A stretch of DNA of 64,000 nt from Brienomyrus brachyistius (Eukaryota > Chordata > Actinopteri > Osteoglossiformes > Mormyridae). The position numbers and the translations under genes are program-made. Location: the NCBI RefSeq assembly GCF_023856365.1, contig NC_064537.1, positions 1,462,001-1,526,000 of the forward strand. Reading direction: 5' to 3'. This document shows, piece after piece, positions 24,347 through 36,449 of the stretch. Numbering within the stretch: position 1 is the stretch's first letter; each line of letters opens with the position of its first letter. Below the pieces are notes generated by a model. The model had not been told where the DNA came from and searched no databases. It saw nothing but the letters and a program-made list of their open reading frames with translations.

Positions 24347-25745
24347 TCTCCCTAACCCCCTCTCTCTTTCCACACCTCCCTCAGCCCACAGCTGTCCCTT
24401 ACACTCCCCTGATGCACCAGCCCTCTACGGGGTCGCCTGTTCACACATATAAACAGCTCCCCCCCCCCCATCTCCCCCAATGGATACCTGTGTTAAACAT
24501 CACTGTGTTAACACATGTGTTAAGCATCATCAAACTTCTACATGTCATTGGCTGTTAATATCCGTAAAAACCCCAAACATCCAAACAAGCTCCACAGTCC
24601 CTGTTTCTCCTCCAACACAGACACACAAGCCGTTTCTCTGTGCGCATCTTCACAGTACTATCTATGTAACAGAGCCCATTAAGCATACATACTTCACTTA
24701 AGGTACAACAGCAGAACACATTCTGAGATTCATCTCAGATTTGCAAAGTGCACATTATGTTTCTGAGAAAGGAAAGGAAAGATATATAAGGCTCCACCCC
24801 AAAGGGGCCTCAGGCCCACAGCCGGCCGCTACAGGACACCTGGGGTTCCTAGAGCCAGCAGCTACCCCTCCAGACGAGCGGCAGGCGTGACCCGCCCCTA
24901 AAATGACCCTGAGTTGCGTGGCACCGGCGCTGGAGGGTTTCCATAACAACCACGCCTCCACCGTCCTGTGCTTGCTTTGGCGACCGACGGTGGGGCGAAC
25001 AGACGGGACAAGGGGATTTACGGGTTTCAAAGGACCGATCCAGACCAGCAAGGTCGATGGGTCTCACCACCGGGGGGCGCCACAACCGGGCTGCGAGGCC
25101 CCCACTGACAACAGCCTGCCTATATCCCTGAGCGCATCTGGTGCCTGGCGGTGCCTGGGGCAGGGGAGTAGACAGGGATGGCTTGATCCGGCTTCGCGGT
25201 CACTCAGAGAGGCTTAGTGTGACGCCGCTCCCCACCACGGACAGATGGGCTCTGCCTTCCCCTCTGTCTCTCTGGCATCATGGCGCAGTTACAAGGCAGC
25301 TGCTGGCCTGTGGTTTCAGGTTCCAAGAGGGCAGACAGAGCAACATCCTTGCATGTGCTGGATGCGGAGCCCAGTTGGGCTAATAGCAAGATACATATCT
25401 CTGTGTGAGCAGCATGTACACTCAGGCCCGATGGGACATGGGTCAGCACTGCCCAGCTCAGTTTAACTGGACTCAAATTAGGGTGCTGCTGGCTCCCCAA
25501 CTGACACACTCCTCACACACAGAGTCACACACACAGACAAGTCGCAAGTGCCAAGTCACTAAACAGGTGTGCCTTGCGACGGCCTGTACCACGCGTGTGT
25601 GTGCAGCTTCATCGCTTCACAGCGGGTCCATGCGATTACAGACACCCCGTAGTCTGGAGGTCTGCTTTCCCCTCTGAGGGGTTTTTGTCTGTTTGAATTC
25701 AGAGCTGGAACAAACAAGCATAGCATGCAGACGGCCATTACAGCT
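24347..25745. other. Intergenic, no supported gene
   Basis: It starts with CT-rich sequence (24330-24375), then mixed sequence, GC-richer between 24790 and 25250. Frames of 80-104 codons (24903-25217, 25141-25383) show no recognised domain, and no splice structure could be built. Confidence 0.45.
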
Positions 25746-25749
25746 CCAG

Positions 25750-27640
25750 AAAGGCAGGGGATGGAGAGAGAAAGATGGTGGGAAAGGAGGGGATGGAGAG
25801 AGAAAGATGGTAGGAAAGGAGGGGATGGAGAGAGAAAGATGGTGGGAAAGGAGGGGATGGAGAGAGAAAGATGGTGGGAAAGGAGGGGATGGAGAGAGAA
25901 AGATGGTGGGAAAGGAGGGGATGGAGAGAAAGGTGGTGGAAAGGAGGGGATGGAGAGAGAAAGATGGTGGGAAAGGAGGGGATGGAGAGAAAGATGGAGG
26001 GAAGGGAGGGGATGGAGAGAGAAAGATGTGGGAAAGGAGGGGATGGAGAGAAAGAGGGAGGGAAAGGAGGGGATGGAGAAAGATGGTGGGAAAGGAGGGG
26101 ATGGAGAGAAAAAGATGGAAGGAAAGGAGGGGATGGACAAAAAAAATGGAAGGAAAGGAGGGGATGGAGAGAAAAATGTGGAAGGACAGGATGAGATGGA
26201 GAGAAAAAGATGGTGGGAAAGGAGGGGATGAGAGAGAAAGGTGTTAGAAAGGAAGGGATGAGAGAGAAAGATTGTGGGAAAGGAGGGGATGGAGAGAAAA
26301 ATGGAGGGAAATGAGGGGATGGAGAGAGAAGATGGAAGGAAAGGAGGGGATGGAGAGAAAAATGGAGGGAAATGAGGGGATGGAGAGAGAAGATGGAATG
26401 AAAGGAGGGGATGGAGAGAGAAAGATGGAGGAAAAGGATGGGATGGAGAGAGAAAGGTGGTGGGAAAGGAGGGGATGGAGAGAAAGGTGGTGGAAAGGAG
26501 GGGATGGAGAGAGAAAGATGGTGGGAAAGGAGGGGATGGAGAGAAAGATGGAGGGAAGGGAGGGGATGGAGAGAGAAAGATGGTGGGAAAGGAGGGGATG
26601 GAGAGAAAGAGGGAGGGAAAGGAGGGGATGGAGAAAGATGGTGGGAAAGGAGGGGATGGAGAGAAAAAGATGGAAGGAAAGGAGGGGATGGAGAGAAAAA
26701 TGTGGAAGGACAGGATGGGATGGAGAGAAAAAGATGGTGGGAAAGGAGGGGATGAGAGAGAAAGGTGTTAGAAAGGAAGGGATGAGAGAGAAAGGTGATG
26801 GAAAGGAGGGGATGGAGAGAAAAAGATGGAAAGGAGGGGATGGAGAGAGAAAGATGGAAGGAAAGGATGGGATGGAGAGAAAGATGGAGGGAGAGGGGAT
26901 GGAGAGAAAAAGATGGAAGGACAGGAGGGGATGGAGAGAGAAAGATGGAAGGAAAGGAGGGGATGGAGAGAGAAAGGTGGTGGGAAAGGAGGGGATGGAG
27001 AGATAAAGATGGAAGGACAGGAGGGGATGGAGGGAGCAATATGAAGGGAAAGGAGAGGATGGAGAGAAAAAGATGGAAGGAAAGGAGGGGATGAGAGAGA
27101 AAGGTGGTGAGAAAGGAGGGGATGGAGAGATCAAGATTGAAGGAAAGGAGGGGATGGAGAGAGAAAGATGGAAGGAAAGGAGGGGATGGAGAGAGAAAGG
27201 TGGTGGGAAAGGAGGGGATGGACAAAAAAGATGGAAGGAAAGGAGGGGATGGAGAAAGATGGTGGGAAAGGAGGGGATGGACAAAAAAGATGGAAGGAAA
27301 GGAGGGGATGGAGAGAAAAATGTGGAAGGACAGGATGGGATGGAGAGAAAAAGATGGTGGGAAAGGAGGGGATGAGAGAGAAAGGTGTTAGAAAGGAAGG
27401 GATGAGAGAGAAAGGTGATGGAAAGGAGGGAATGGAGAGAAAAAGATGGAAAGGAGGGGATGGAGAGAGAAAGATGGAAGGAAAGGATGGGATGGAGAGA
27501 AAGATGGAGGGAGAGGGGATGGAGAGAAAAAGATGGAAGGACAGGAGGGGATGGAGAGAGAAAGATGGAAGGAAAGGAGGGCATGGAGAGAGAAAGGTGG
27601 TGGGAAAGGAGGGGATGAGAAAGATGGAGGGAAGGGAGAT
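25750..27640. repeat. 32-bp purine-only minisatellite, about 60 copies
   Basis: The unit is GAAAGGAGGGGATGGAGAGA followed by GAAAGATGGTGG or close variants. The plus strand is almost entirely A and G, with T nearly confined to the GATGG sites. Blocks repeat at long range: about 26795-27000 recurs 620 bp later at about 27415-27620. Lys/Glu/Gly/Arg-rich frames on plus and Ser/Pro/Phe-rich frames on minus follow from the repeat. Confidence 0.95.
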
Positions 27641-27789
27641 GAGAAATAGAAGGGATAAGAGAAAAGATAACGGGGACAGAGAGGTGAAAAATAGTGAAAT
27701 CATAGAGAAAACAACGGTATAGCTGGAAGGCGCTGTGCTCAGCGAAGACTGGACAGGGAAGTGCAGGGATGAGGTGGAACAGGAGGAGA

Positions 27790-28015
27790 TCTTTTTGGAA
27801 CCTGAGCTTAAATCCAGAAGGTTGTATGTTCGAATCCCGTGGCTGGCATTGCAGCCATGACACTTTTGGGCACTTGAGCAAAGCCCTTAACCCTGAGTGC
27901 TTTGGAGTGCAGGATGCTGGCTGACCCCAAGCTTTCCTCACCTACATGTCTTCCCAAGAGACACACCTCCACAGACCACCTGTGTAATGAGGGACCCCCG
28001 CCCACCACCTTTGGT
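27790..28015 (+). mobile_element. tRNA-derived SINE
   Basis: TGTATGTTCGAATCCCGTGG (27824-27843) matches a Pol III B-box context. It is followed by CACTTGAGCAAAGCCCTTAA and GGCTGACCCCA, the body and tail phrases of a widespread fish tRNA-SINE type. The 5' part with the A box is shortened or diverged. No clear target duplication was found. Confidence 0.72.
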
Positions 28016-29460
28016 TAGGGAAAAAAGATATAAACCAAAACGTTTTGTTTTTTCTTTTAATGCAGTCATAAAGAAGGATGTTCCTTCGATGTCTGATGTC
28101 TGAATTAATATTTCTTCACTTATTGATCGCCGGATTCCTTTTTCCTTTGCTGTACCTAGACAGAATTCTCTCCGGGAAACGTCTCCCCTGTGTTTAGCTC
28201 CCTGATATCTCATATTTTTAAACCATCACAGTGAGGAGTCCCAGCATGTACTTGGAGCAGGATCAGAGGCTGCCTTCAATGCTTATGTTTGCTTTTTTTA
28301 TTGCATTTACACATCCTCCTCTCCTACAGCGATTTTAGACGGCTACTGACTTTGCCTGTTTAAATAACTGGATATTTACTGAAGCAATTCAGGTGAAGTA
28401 CATCCCCCAGACTCTCACTTACATAACAGACACGCCACACGCCTTCGATTACACGTATTCTGCTTTCTAACCCAGAGACACATAGAGGGACGTAAATCCT
28501 CAGTGACTGTTACTGAGACATGACTTTGGGATTATAAGGCTGCAGCCTGTTTTCACGCAGCTGTGACAACCAAGGGAGGAGCAGATAAGTTATAGGGAGA
28601 AAGAACTTCAGAAATGGGAAGGACCTCTTCAGGAGCAGAGGAAATGAGTGATTGTGATAGTCTGTGTTTATGCATTTAATCCCTACAATAATAAATCCAC
28701 CATAGGTACTACTGACCTACAGCAACACCACCCAAACCGTCCACCCTGAATACCACCATCCTTACCTACGGCACCACCCAATTTGACACCAATCTTAAAC
28801 TACACCATCTACTCTTAACAACTACAGCACCACCTCGTTTAAAACAGACTTTCACCTAAGCTACCTTAAGCTATTCAAAACTGTCCTTACCTGTTCAACA
28901 TCAACCTTATAGTATCCAAACCTACCTTCACCTGCAGTTCCACTCCATATCGGACCTTTCTGAAACTACGTCACCTTCTGTCAGGACTGATCATCCCTCA
29001 TTCAAACATCATCGTTTGAGATCTGTGAGAACCATTTCAAAATAAAAGCTGGAAGTTCTTCACAGCCTTTAGGCATCCAGTCTGCTGATCTTTCACAGCT
29101 TCACATTCCTCAGCTGGATGTATTACTGTTATCCTGCTGCTTCAGTTTTTTTTTCCTCAAAGCTTCAGCTGTGGGGAATTCCTTCGTCCCTGCTCTGTAT
29201 AACAAGCCAGATTTAAGATATTTAGCCAAATAAGAACATGCATATACTAGCGATGATTAACGCATGGTGTGGAAGCGGGTTTCTGTTAGAGGTAACTCTG
29301 TGCTTGAAGTCTGTTTACAGTGCACCGTCAGGACTGCTGTAGAGTAAATGAGGTCTCAGGGTTCAAGCCTGCTGCCCTACATCTGTGCCCGTTTCACTGT
29401 TAGGATTCTCCGGATTTTGGCCCCCTATTTGCTCCATCTTTACCCTCCCAGCAGCCACTC
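28016..29460. other. Intergenic, no supported gene
   Basis: Low-repeat sequence without recognised coding content. A 91-codon minus frame overlapping the SINE end (27938-28213) has no recognised domain. Positions 28690-28960 are rich in imperfect CYACC motifs but have no clean period. Confidence 0.4.
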
Positions 29461-32330
29461 AATGCATTTTCGGTAAAAGCTCAAAAAGATAAGGCGCCTG
29501 TTCTGCGCCATTTGAAACGTCATGCGCGAGTCTGAAAGCGGCGAAATCACACCGGAATCAGGACGGACGTGTGCGAGTTTCATTCAGCTTCATTCAGCGC
29601 CCAGCAGCGGCTTTTCGGGTCGCCTTCCCTGACACGTGGTTTGTCACCTGCGTGTTAACAAAACGCGCCTATTTATCTGTGCGCTGCCCCCCCTTACCGT
29701 GCTCACCCTCTGCGGTGCTTTTCCCATCCCTTCCCCGTACAGGGACTCCTGTCAGCGCCACCCCCTTCCCCAGAAACCCAGACCCGGTGACAATCATACA
29801 GATCGCAAAACGCTTCATTCGTTTCCTAGTTCTACAACATGAACGCTCGCAGTTACTTTGATTTATAAGTAATGGCCCATATATATGAATATATATATAA
29901 AAGCAATGGGAGCTTTGCACGTGTCTGTATGCTTAGCCGCTGTGAATCATTTTCATACATCAGGCAACATTGTTTACATAGATAAATATGCGCGAACTGT
30001 CACAAATAAAGGCAATAATATATAAGATATATACTGTATATATGCATGGGAAAGAGGACCTCCCAGGCATTAAGGAAACGCTCACGCAGCGCAAGAGGCC
30101 CCCGCTGCCGATTCTGACCCGAAACGTGGCGCATTACGAGCCAGTATCACACGGCCAAGATTCCGTGTGCGACCCGACCGTCGCCCGGGCCCCTGCAGGC
30201 CACGACGCGATAGCAAACGAGCTGGCAAAATCACATTTCTGTCGTTTTTTACACGCCCGGTGTGACACGGCAAATCGGGGTTACCCCCAGCGTCCTACCT
30301 CGATTCCTCCAGGCTCCTTCCTACGACGCCCGGCGCATCTCATTCATTCTTCCTCCGCTCTCTCTCCTGGTCTCTCTCAGTCCGTCCCCGCCGCCCCCTC
30401 TCCTCCTCTTTGCTTATCCGCTGTTTTCTCCTCTTTTGCTTTTTCTTCTTGCTGATGCATAAAGATGAAAAATTAATAAGCTACTATCTTCCAGGCGTAG
30501 CCGTGAGCCCGTGAGACGAGAAAAATCGCCTCTGCAAAAAAAAGAGCGAGCGGCGGCAAGATATTCGACATAGCAGGAGACTGTGATTATTTCATTTTAT
30601 TTTTCATAACATGCGCTCAAAAGACCTGACAGCTATTAGCCGCCAGAGTAATGGATTGTCTTGCATTTAGGTTTTAGATTTTTCTTATCGAACGAGCAAT
30701 GACAACTGTTCAAAGCGTAATATCGGCAAAATAATGATTATGATAAGAACAGCTTCCTCCGCAGTCCATTTCAGTTGAATGTAAATGACATGTTGGGCTG
30801 AGAAAAAATCATTGTCGATGTTTGCTATCGTTTAACGAAGTGGGTTGAGAACGACACATTATAATATGAAAATATAACATTTATAGCAAACAGCAAAGGG
30901 ACCCTGCATCAAACGCAACAACACGGCTGGTTTTAATAAATTGCTGTTCCACTTGTCGCTCTGGGATCCACGGCAAAAATATAAATGTATATATGACAGC
31001 TTAGTTTCCCTGCCTTGTGCCCTTGCACGAAAATCCGAGGTGTTTCTCGTCGTGCGTCTCAATCCATTAATTTCTTCTGGAGCGGCTCCGGGTTTTCCTT
31101 AAAAAGGCAGCCGTGCAATAAGAGTCATTTCGGTGCCGTGATCCGCAGTGTGTATATGCGCACACACATGTACAGACAAAAAACAAGATACCACACAAGA
31201 AACCGCGACGAAAAACGGGAATTTATCTTTATGGCGTTTATTTGCTGGGCGATTAATTTGTCGTTAAATATGTTTAACGATGAAGGGCATCACTTTGCCC
31301 CAGATCTGATATGTCTTTTCAATTCATCCAAAAGAAGGGGTTTAAAGGAGAACGGGCCGGAGCAGCAGGGCACCGGCTTCAGTTCAGCATGTCCGCAGGA
31401 TGCGTCTTCGCTTGGAGCCCAGGCTTTGGCGTATTTCTGGGGGAGGGGAGGGGAGCGGGGATCCGATCTCTCTGGTCCAGGTGGAGAAGCCGGGTGATAA
31501 TTATCCCGCCTTATAGTTCAGTCCTTTTGGATGCATGCAAGCCCATTTGTCCCCTTTCGCCTGCTGCTCTCCTTGCAGCGCCTCTCAGGTCGGTATGAAC
31601 CCGCAGTGCATTACCCAGATGCGGACTAGAGCCGCCCGGGGACCGCGGGCAGGGATCCGATCACTCTGCAGACTCGGCGCAGCCTGAATAACTGTGTTCT
31701 ATGTGTCTGCGCTTAGAGACTTTGCCGGAATATCCCGCATTTCGGAGCGACCCCTTTACCGTGCATGTCCATCTGACGGGCATCCAACGGCGGAACCTGG
31801 AGTGCCCGTCACTCCCATAACGCCGCGCTGCCTATTTATGAGAAATACTCCCGTGTCCTATTTGTGTATCTATATATGTTATTTTTCGCTTTCCGCCTTT
31901 TATAGCGCCCTCGCCGATGCGCCTACCTTGCTGACTTCTGACGCGTCTGAAAGCGCCTGACTGCCCTGACATCCCCTTCGGCCCCCTCCCCTTCCCTCTC
32001 CCCCCTCCTCAGATGCTCTGTGCCATACAAAACACGGAGCGGATCCACCTCCCTCCTCAGCCTCTCCCCGCCAGCAGACGCACACTTGACGTTAAGCCGT
32101 GGATGTGCAGCCTCACATGCACACGGAGGCGTAGGCGCGCTGTAATGGAGACAGCGCTTGTCACCAGTACCTGCAGTGCAGCTTCGGTTCACGATGCTGA
32201 TAGAGCAAATGGACCCAGACAGAGATCGTCTCCAACGATCCTCCCACAGCCATTAACAAAGACAATAAAACAGTTTGACAGGACGATCGGCTGTGCAAAA
32301 AAAGGATCTGACAGTTGAACAGATGTAGGT
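29460..32330. promoter_or_regulatory. CpG-rich, repeat-poor block; possible regulatory region or distal promoter
   Basis: Compared with the rest of the window this stretch is rich in CG dinucleotides (for example 29470-29650, 30060-30330, 31000-32170) and almost free of tandem and mobile repeats. At 30560-30860 it switches to AT-rich sequence with homeobox-like TAAT and ATGATTATGATAAG motifs. It resembles a CpG island next to a conserved non-coding element, but I cannot measure conservation. I found no convincing first exon or splice donor with an open frame. The frame at 29988-30455 (155 codons) is unassigned. Confidence 0.35.
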
Positions 32331-32337
32331 GTGTCGT

Positions 32338-32364
32338 TGTGTGTGTGTGTGTGTGTGTGTGTGT
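32338..32364. repeat. Short (GT)n microsatellite
   Basis: About 13 GT dinucleotides. Confidence 0.9.
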
Positions 32365-33180
32365 TTTGCATAGGCCTCTTTCAAAAGGAGAAAAATATAT
32401 GAAAATCTGGGATTTATTTGTTAATGCAAATTGGAATTTAAATGTAGCCCAGGAGTCGAAACGTAGGCACACCAAATCGCGACATTATGCTTGAAAACAC
32501 CTCCTTTATAATGCACCCACATACGTGCCCATCCTCCCATCCTCCTTGAACCACATTCCCTACGGCAGTGGCATTGGGCAGACATGCGATGATGTCACCA
32601 GCCACGATGCCCTGCTGTCTAAAGAGTCAGAGCGTGGTCATTCTGGAAAGGGGGGGGTTAATTCTCAGTATGGATAACAGCACACTGAAAATGATGTTCA
32701 GAACTGAAAGCTGACAGGTCTTAGTTCACATACAGGAAAATTTTGTCAGAATGTCAGACTGGCTAGTACCCAACAAGCCCCACCCACTGAGCACTGACCA
32801 GTCACACGGCCCCACCAGGTTGTGATTGGCTGGGGACTCCGTGAGGGGTGAACATACAGAGCGAGTGATTAACACCTACCTAAAGAAAAGTTTCTAGGTC
32901 GTATAACACCTATGTAGACAGAAAAGCTTTTGGGGGGGGGGGGGGGACAATTCCCTAGGAGCTCCTCCCTTACAGCGCCGGTCTATTACCGTATGCACAC
33001 ATGCGGCAGGGAGCCTATATGGCGTTTATGTTCGTTTATGTTCTCTGTCCATCCACCCCCACAGTGTTCTGTAAGCGCTTTAGCGAATAAATGGATGGCT
33101 GTTCGGATGCCTGTGGAGAATTCATGCAGAAAGGCGTCGGTTTGGGTACAGAAACGCACACGTGAGTGTGGTGTTTATCT
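32365..33180. other. Intergenic, no supported gene
   Basis: Contains a G14-type homopolymer at 32932-32946. No gene or transposon was recognised. Confidence 0.4.
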
Positions 33181-33184
33181 CATG

Positions 33185-33340
33185 CTGTTATCCCAAGCGA
33201 TTTACACTTTATACAGCTTGACACATTCATCCATCTCCCATAAGCACCCAGCCAGTGCAGTGTCACAGTGAGGCTGGAGGCTTGCCTGTCCGTGGCAGGA
33301 CACCCATGCAGTTCTTTATATATTTTTTGGATTGAAGGAG
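33185..33340. repeat. Dispersed-repeat fragment (fish SINE/LINE tail type)
   Basis: TTATCCCAAGCGATTTACAC (33189-33208), followed by TTCATCCATCTCCCATAAGC, resembles the conserved tail of several fish SINE/LINE families. The assignment is by recall, with no boundaries defined. Confidence 0.45.
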
Positions 33341-33461
33341 GAAACTGGGGGCACAGAAGAGAGGATTTCACACACAGGAATCAAAGCCACCTGCTACATT
33401 CAGACCTCAGATGTTAACCAGCAGCCAAAGGAGAATAAAGAGAAACGTAAAAAGAGAAAAT

Positions 33462-33590
33462 GCCGTTCCGCGTGCCGTTACTCAGCCGTTCCGCCTGCCG
33501 TTACTCAGCCGTTCCGCCTGCCGTTACTCAGCCGTTCCGCCTGCCGTATCTCAGTGGTTCCGCGTGCCATTTCCCAGCGGTTCTGCGTGC
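33462..33590. repeat. 23-bp minisatellite, about 5 copies
   Basis: Units of CCGTTCCGCCTGCCGTTACT followed by CAG; the last two copies are diverged (TCAGTGGTTCCGCGTGCC). Confidence 0.9.
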
Positions 33591-34257
33591 CGATTTGCGG
33601 GTGGGGGTGGGGGGGCCTGTTGCCAGCTCGCTGTCAGCCTGACGCCTGGATGGACGTATCCTGGCCGGTCATACCGATGCCTTAAGCCACCATGGCCATA
33701 TTCAATAAGGGGCTCTATCTCCAGAGGTGCACGTTGTTTACCGCATGTATCCACGTGTCTTACTGAGCCTAGTGACCATACAGCATGTCGATTTCTCTTT
33801 GGGAAAGACAGTAAAGACATGCGTGAGCTTTGGGGGGGGGGGGGGGGGGTGGTCACATGATACACCTGCAAGGCATCACTACACACTGACACACACACAT
33901 ACGCCCCACTGTGTACACACAGAGTGCCAGAAATACACACTGGCCATCACATACACAGAAAGGTACACAAATGTATCTGAGAGACGTGCTGGTGTAACAG
34001 AGTCTCTGTAAACAGTTCAAACTCCTGGTCCATCACGGGCTGCCGTAGCGGTGCCACTGAGGTTCAGGCCCACCAGGCTGCGACATCCTGTCCTCAGCCT
34101 GCCCCCCCCTCCACACTGTCTCTGTTTGCCATATGAATCAGCCCATTACCATCACTCCGCGTCTAATGGGGTTTTAACACCAAGGCGCTGCCATGCTGAC
34201 CGGGAATGAGGGGGAGTGAGGAAGAGGGAAGCAGTAGATGAATATGAATGAGAGGGA
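33591..34257. other. Intergenic, no supported gene
   Basis: Mixed sequence with G-runs at 33600-33617 and 33832-33849 and a CA-rich patch near 33880-33920. No coding signal. Confidence 0.4.
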
Positions 34258-34261
34258 GAGT

Positions 34262-34297
<36 letters not shown>
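34258..34297. repeat. (GA)n microsatellite
   Basis: AGAGAGAG run of about 32 bp with a purine-rich flank. Confidence 0.93.
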
Positions 34298-34379
34298 ATG
34301 CCACGACAAGGGAGGGGAGAAGAGTCACATGACAGGACAGAGGTAAAAGGCAAAGGCTTAGCGAGACACGGAAAACAGC

Positions 34380-35010
34380 AGCCCGATCTCTCCCGCTCTT
34401 CAGTGGTACTGACCAGCAGAGGGAATGGACCCCTCCCACTCTTCAGTGGTACTGACCAGTGGAGGGACACATTGGGATGTCTTACCTGGCAGGTGATAAA
34501 TGTCCATCTGTCCCATGGGGGGGGGGGGGGCAGGGGTTCTGCAAGGATATTTGTCCATCTGTCCCTCTGCGGGGGCAAGGGGTTCTGTAAGGATAAATCT
34601 CCATCTGTCCCACTGCAGGAGGTGGCCATGTAAGGATAAACGTCTGGCTGTCCTACTAGGAGGGGTCCTATAAGGAGAGATGTCCATCTGGCCCACTGGG
34701 GGGAGGGGGGGTGGTCCTGTAAGGATAAACGTCTGGCTGTCCTGCTGGGAGGGGACCTATAAGGAGAGATGTCCATCTGGCCCACTGGGGGGAGGGGGGG
34801 TGGTCCTGTAAGGATAAACGTCTGGCTGTCCTGCTGGGAGGGGACCTATAAGGAGAGATGTCCATCTGTCCTACTGGGGGGGGGGTCCTATAAGGATAAA
34901 TCTCCATCTGTCCCACTGGGGGGGGCCTGTAAGGATAAATCTCCATCTGTCCCACTAGGAGGGTCCTGTAAGGATAAATTCCCATCTGTCCTACTCGGGG
35001 GGGGGCTGTC
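34380..35010. repeat. Complex minisatellite, 36-44-bp units and 87-bp higher-order repeat
   Basis: Units contain CTGTAAGGATAAAYSTCCAT or GTCTGGCTGTCCTGCTGGGA, then a G-run. The pair at about 34712-34798 is repeated almost exactly at about 34799-34880. Two CTCTTCAGTGGTACTGACCA copies near 34396 and 34439 form a small direct repeat at the left edge. Confidence 0.87.
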
Positions 35011-35218
35011 AATACTGTAATAAAAGCCTGAAAAGTTGTTCTTGAATAGAGAATAGAATATAAACTGCAAAAACACCCAAATACACGTGCAAACAGTGCA
35101 CACGCACGTACAGAAAGACAGACAGAGAACCATGCATGTACAGAAACATACACAGACATGCATACAGATGCAGATACATAGAGACACAGACAGACACAGT
35201 GCATGTAATAACAAACAA

Positions 35219-35420
35219 AAAACCCTAACCCCCACCCTGACTGAACCTTAACCACAAGTAAGCAAACAAAATATGAGACTTTTGGCATTATTCGTTTTTT
35301 GATTGCATTCACAGATTTCTATGAAATTGTAGTGACCCTTCTGGGAATCAAAAATATGTCGTCACAAGGAAAAAAAGTGTTTTCATTACATTGTGGGAAA
35401 GTTGGTTCCCACAATGTAAT
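35219..35420. mobile_element. MITE fragment of the 14044 family, with 15-bp terminal hairpin
   Basis: ACCCTAACCCCCACCCTGAC, ACCACAAGTAAGCAAACAAA and AGATTTCTATGAAATTGTAG parallel the interior of the 14044-14334 element. The right end has ATTACATTGTGGGAA (35385-35399) and its exact complement (35406-35420) with a 6-bp loop. The left flank is CA/ACAGACA-rich. Confidence 0.7.
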
Positions 35421-35454
35421 AATTACAAAATCACACACCTGTCTCTGTCTCCAT

Positions 35455-35985
35455 CACACACACACTGTCCTGTCACCCATGACACATGCTATCCCCATCA
35501 CAGACATACACACTGTCCCTGTCCCCATCACAGGCATACACACTGTCCCTGTCCCCATCACAGACATACACACTGTCCCTTTCCCCGTCACAGACATACA
35601 CACTGTCCCCGTCACAGACATACACACTGTCCCCGTCACAGACATACACACTGTCCCTGTCCCCGTCACACACATACACACTGTCCCTGTCTCCGTCAGA
35701 CACATACACACTGTCCCCGTCAGACACATACACACTGTCCCCGTCAGACACATACACACTGTCCCCGTCAGACACATACACACTGTCCCCGTCAGACACA
35801 TACACACTGTCCCCGTCAGACACATATACACTGTCCCTGTCTCCGTCAGACACATACACTGTCCCTGTCTCCATCACACACATACACACTGTCCCTGTCC
35901 CCATCACACACATACACACTGTCCCTGTCCCCATCTGACACATGCATACTGTCCTGGTCCCCATCACACTCAAATATTCTGTCCC
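35455..35985. repeat. 24/30-bp tandem repeat, about 20 copies
   Basis: Units are CATACACACTGTCCCYGTC followed by 0 or 6 extra bases (CCYRTC) and ACAGA/AGACA. The 24-bp form dominates in the middle and the 30-bp form at the edges. Both lengths are multiples of three, so frames are open on both strands without coding evidence. Confidence 0.93.
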
Positions 35986-36449
35986 CATGTGACTCTGACA
36001 AACAGTCAGCTGAGGTTCCTCTCCTGGCCAGGTGGGCGGGCAGTGGCTGCCGGTGGTTAGGTGCGGGCTGCAGGTGCCTGTCCCCATCCCGTGGGAGAGA
36101 GAGCCAGCTGCTCCTTCAGCTCGCAAAGTCACGCGTCTGACAGGTTGCTTTCCTGTCCTCTTTCTCCCTCTGTCCATCTCCTTGTTCCCTCTGCCCTTCC
36201 TCACCCTGTGCCCCCCGTCCCCAGCTGTCTAATTACCATGAAAAACCTCGACGGAGACAGTTCTGCTGCCAGATGTGCAGATAGTACTTACATAAAAGTC
36301 ATTGTGTTTCCCACTGTGTCAGACTCCCCTCCTTAGCGCTGCAAAAAGATGGCAGCAATGAAGCATAAATCACCAGAATCTCTCATCGGGGAGGGGGGAG
36401 GGCAGCTGGGGGTGTGTTGAAGATGGAGGGTCTCCTTCTGATCTACACA
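35986..36449. other. Intergenic, no supported gene
   Basis: Unique-looking sequence, with no domain recognised in the 66-91-codon frames. Confidence 0.4.

Noticed and set aside
16016..24558. Open frames of up to about 1,450 codons on plus and many of 70-190 codons on minus
   Set aside because: All follow the 36-bp repeat period. They overlap in every frame and strand and have 12-residue low-complexity periodicity without initiation, splicing or homology support.
25559..27941. Minus frames of 495 and 565 codons and plus Lys/Glu/Gly-rich frames
   Set aside because: Products of the 32-bp purine repeat, with frames drifting between unit variants and no domain.
30060..30330. tRNA or other small RNA gene in the CpG-rich region
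   Set aside because: No cloverleaf or paired A/B boxes could be built by eye.
35299..36204. Frames of 243-253 codons with His/Thr/Val or Asp/Tyr repeats
   Set aside because: Caused by the 24/30-bp tandem repeat. All three frames are open.
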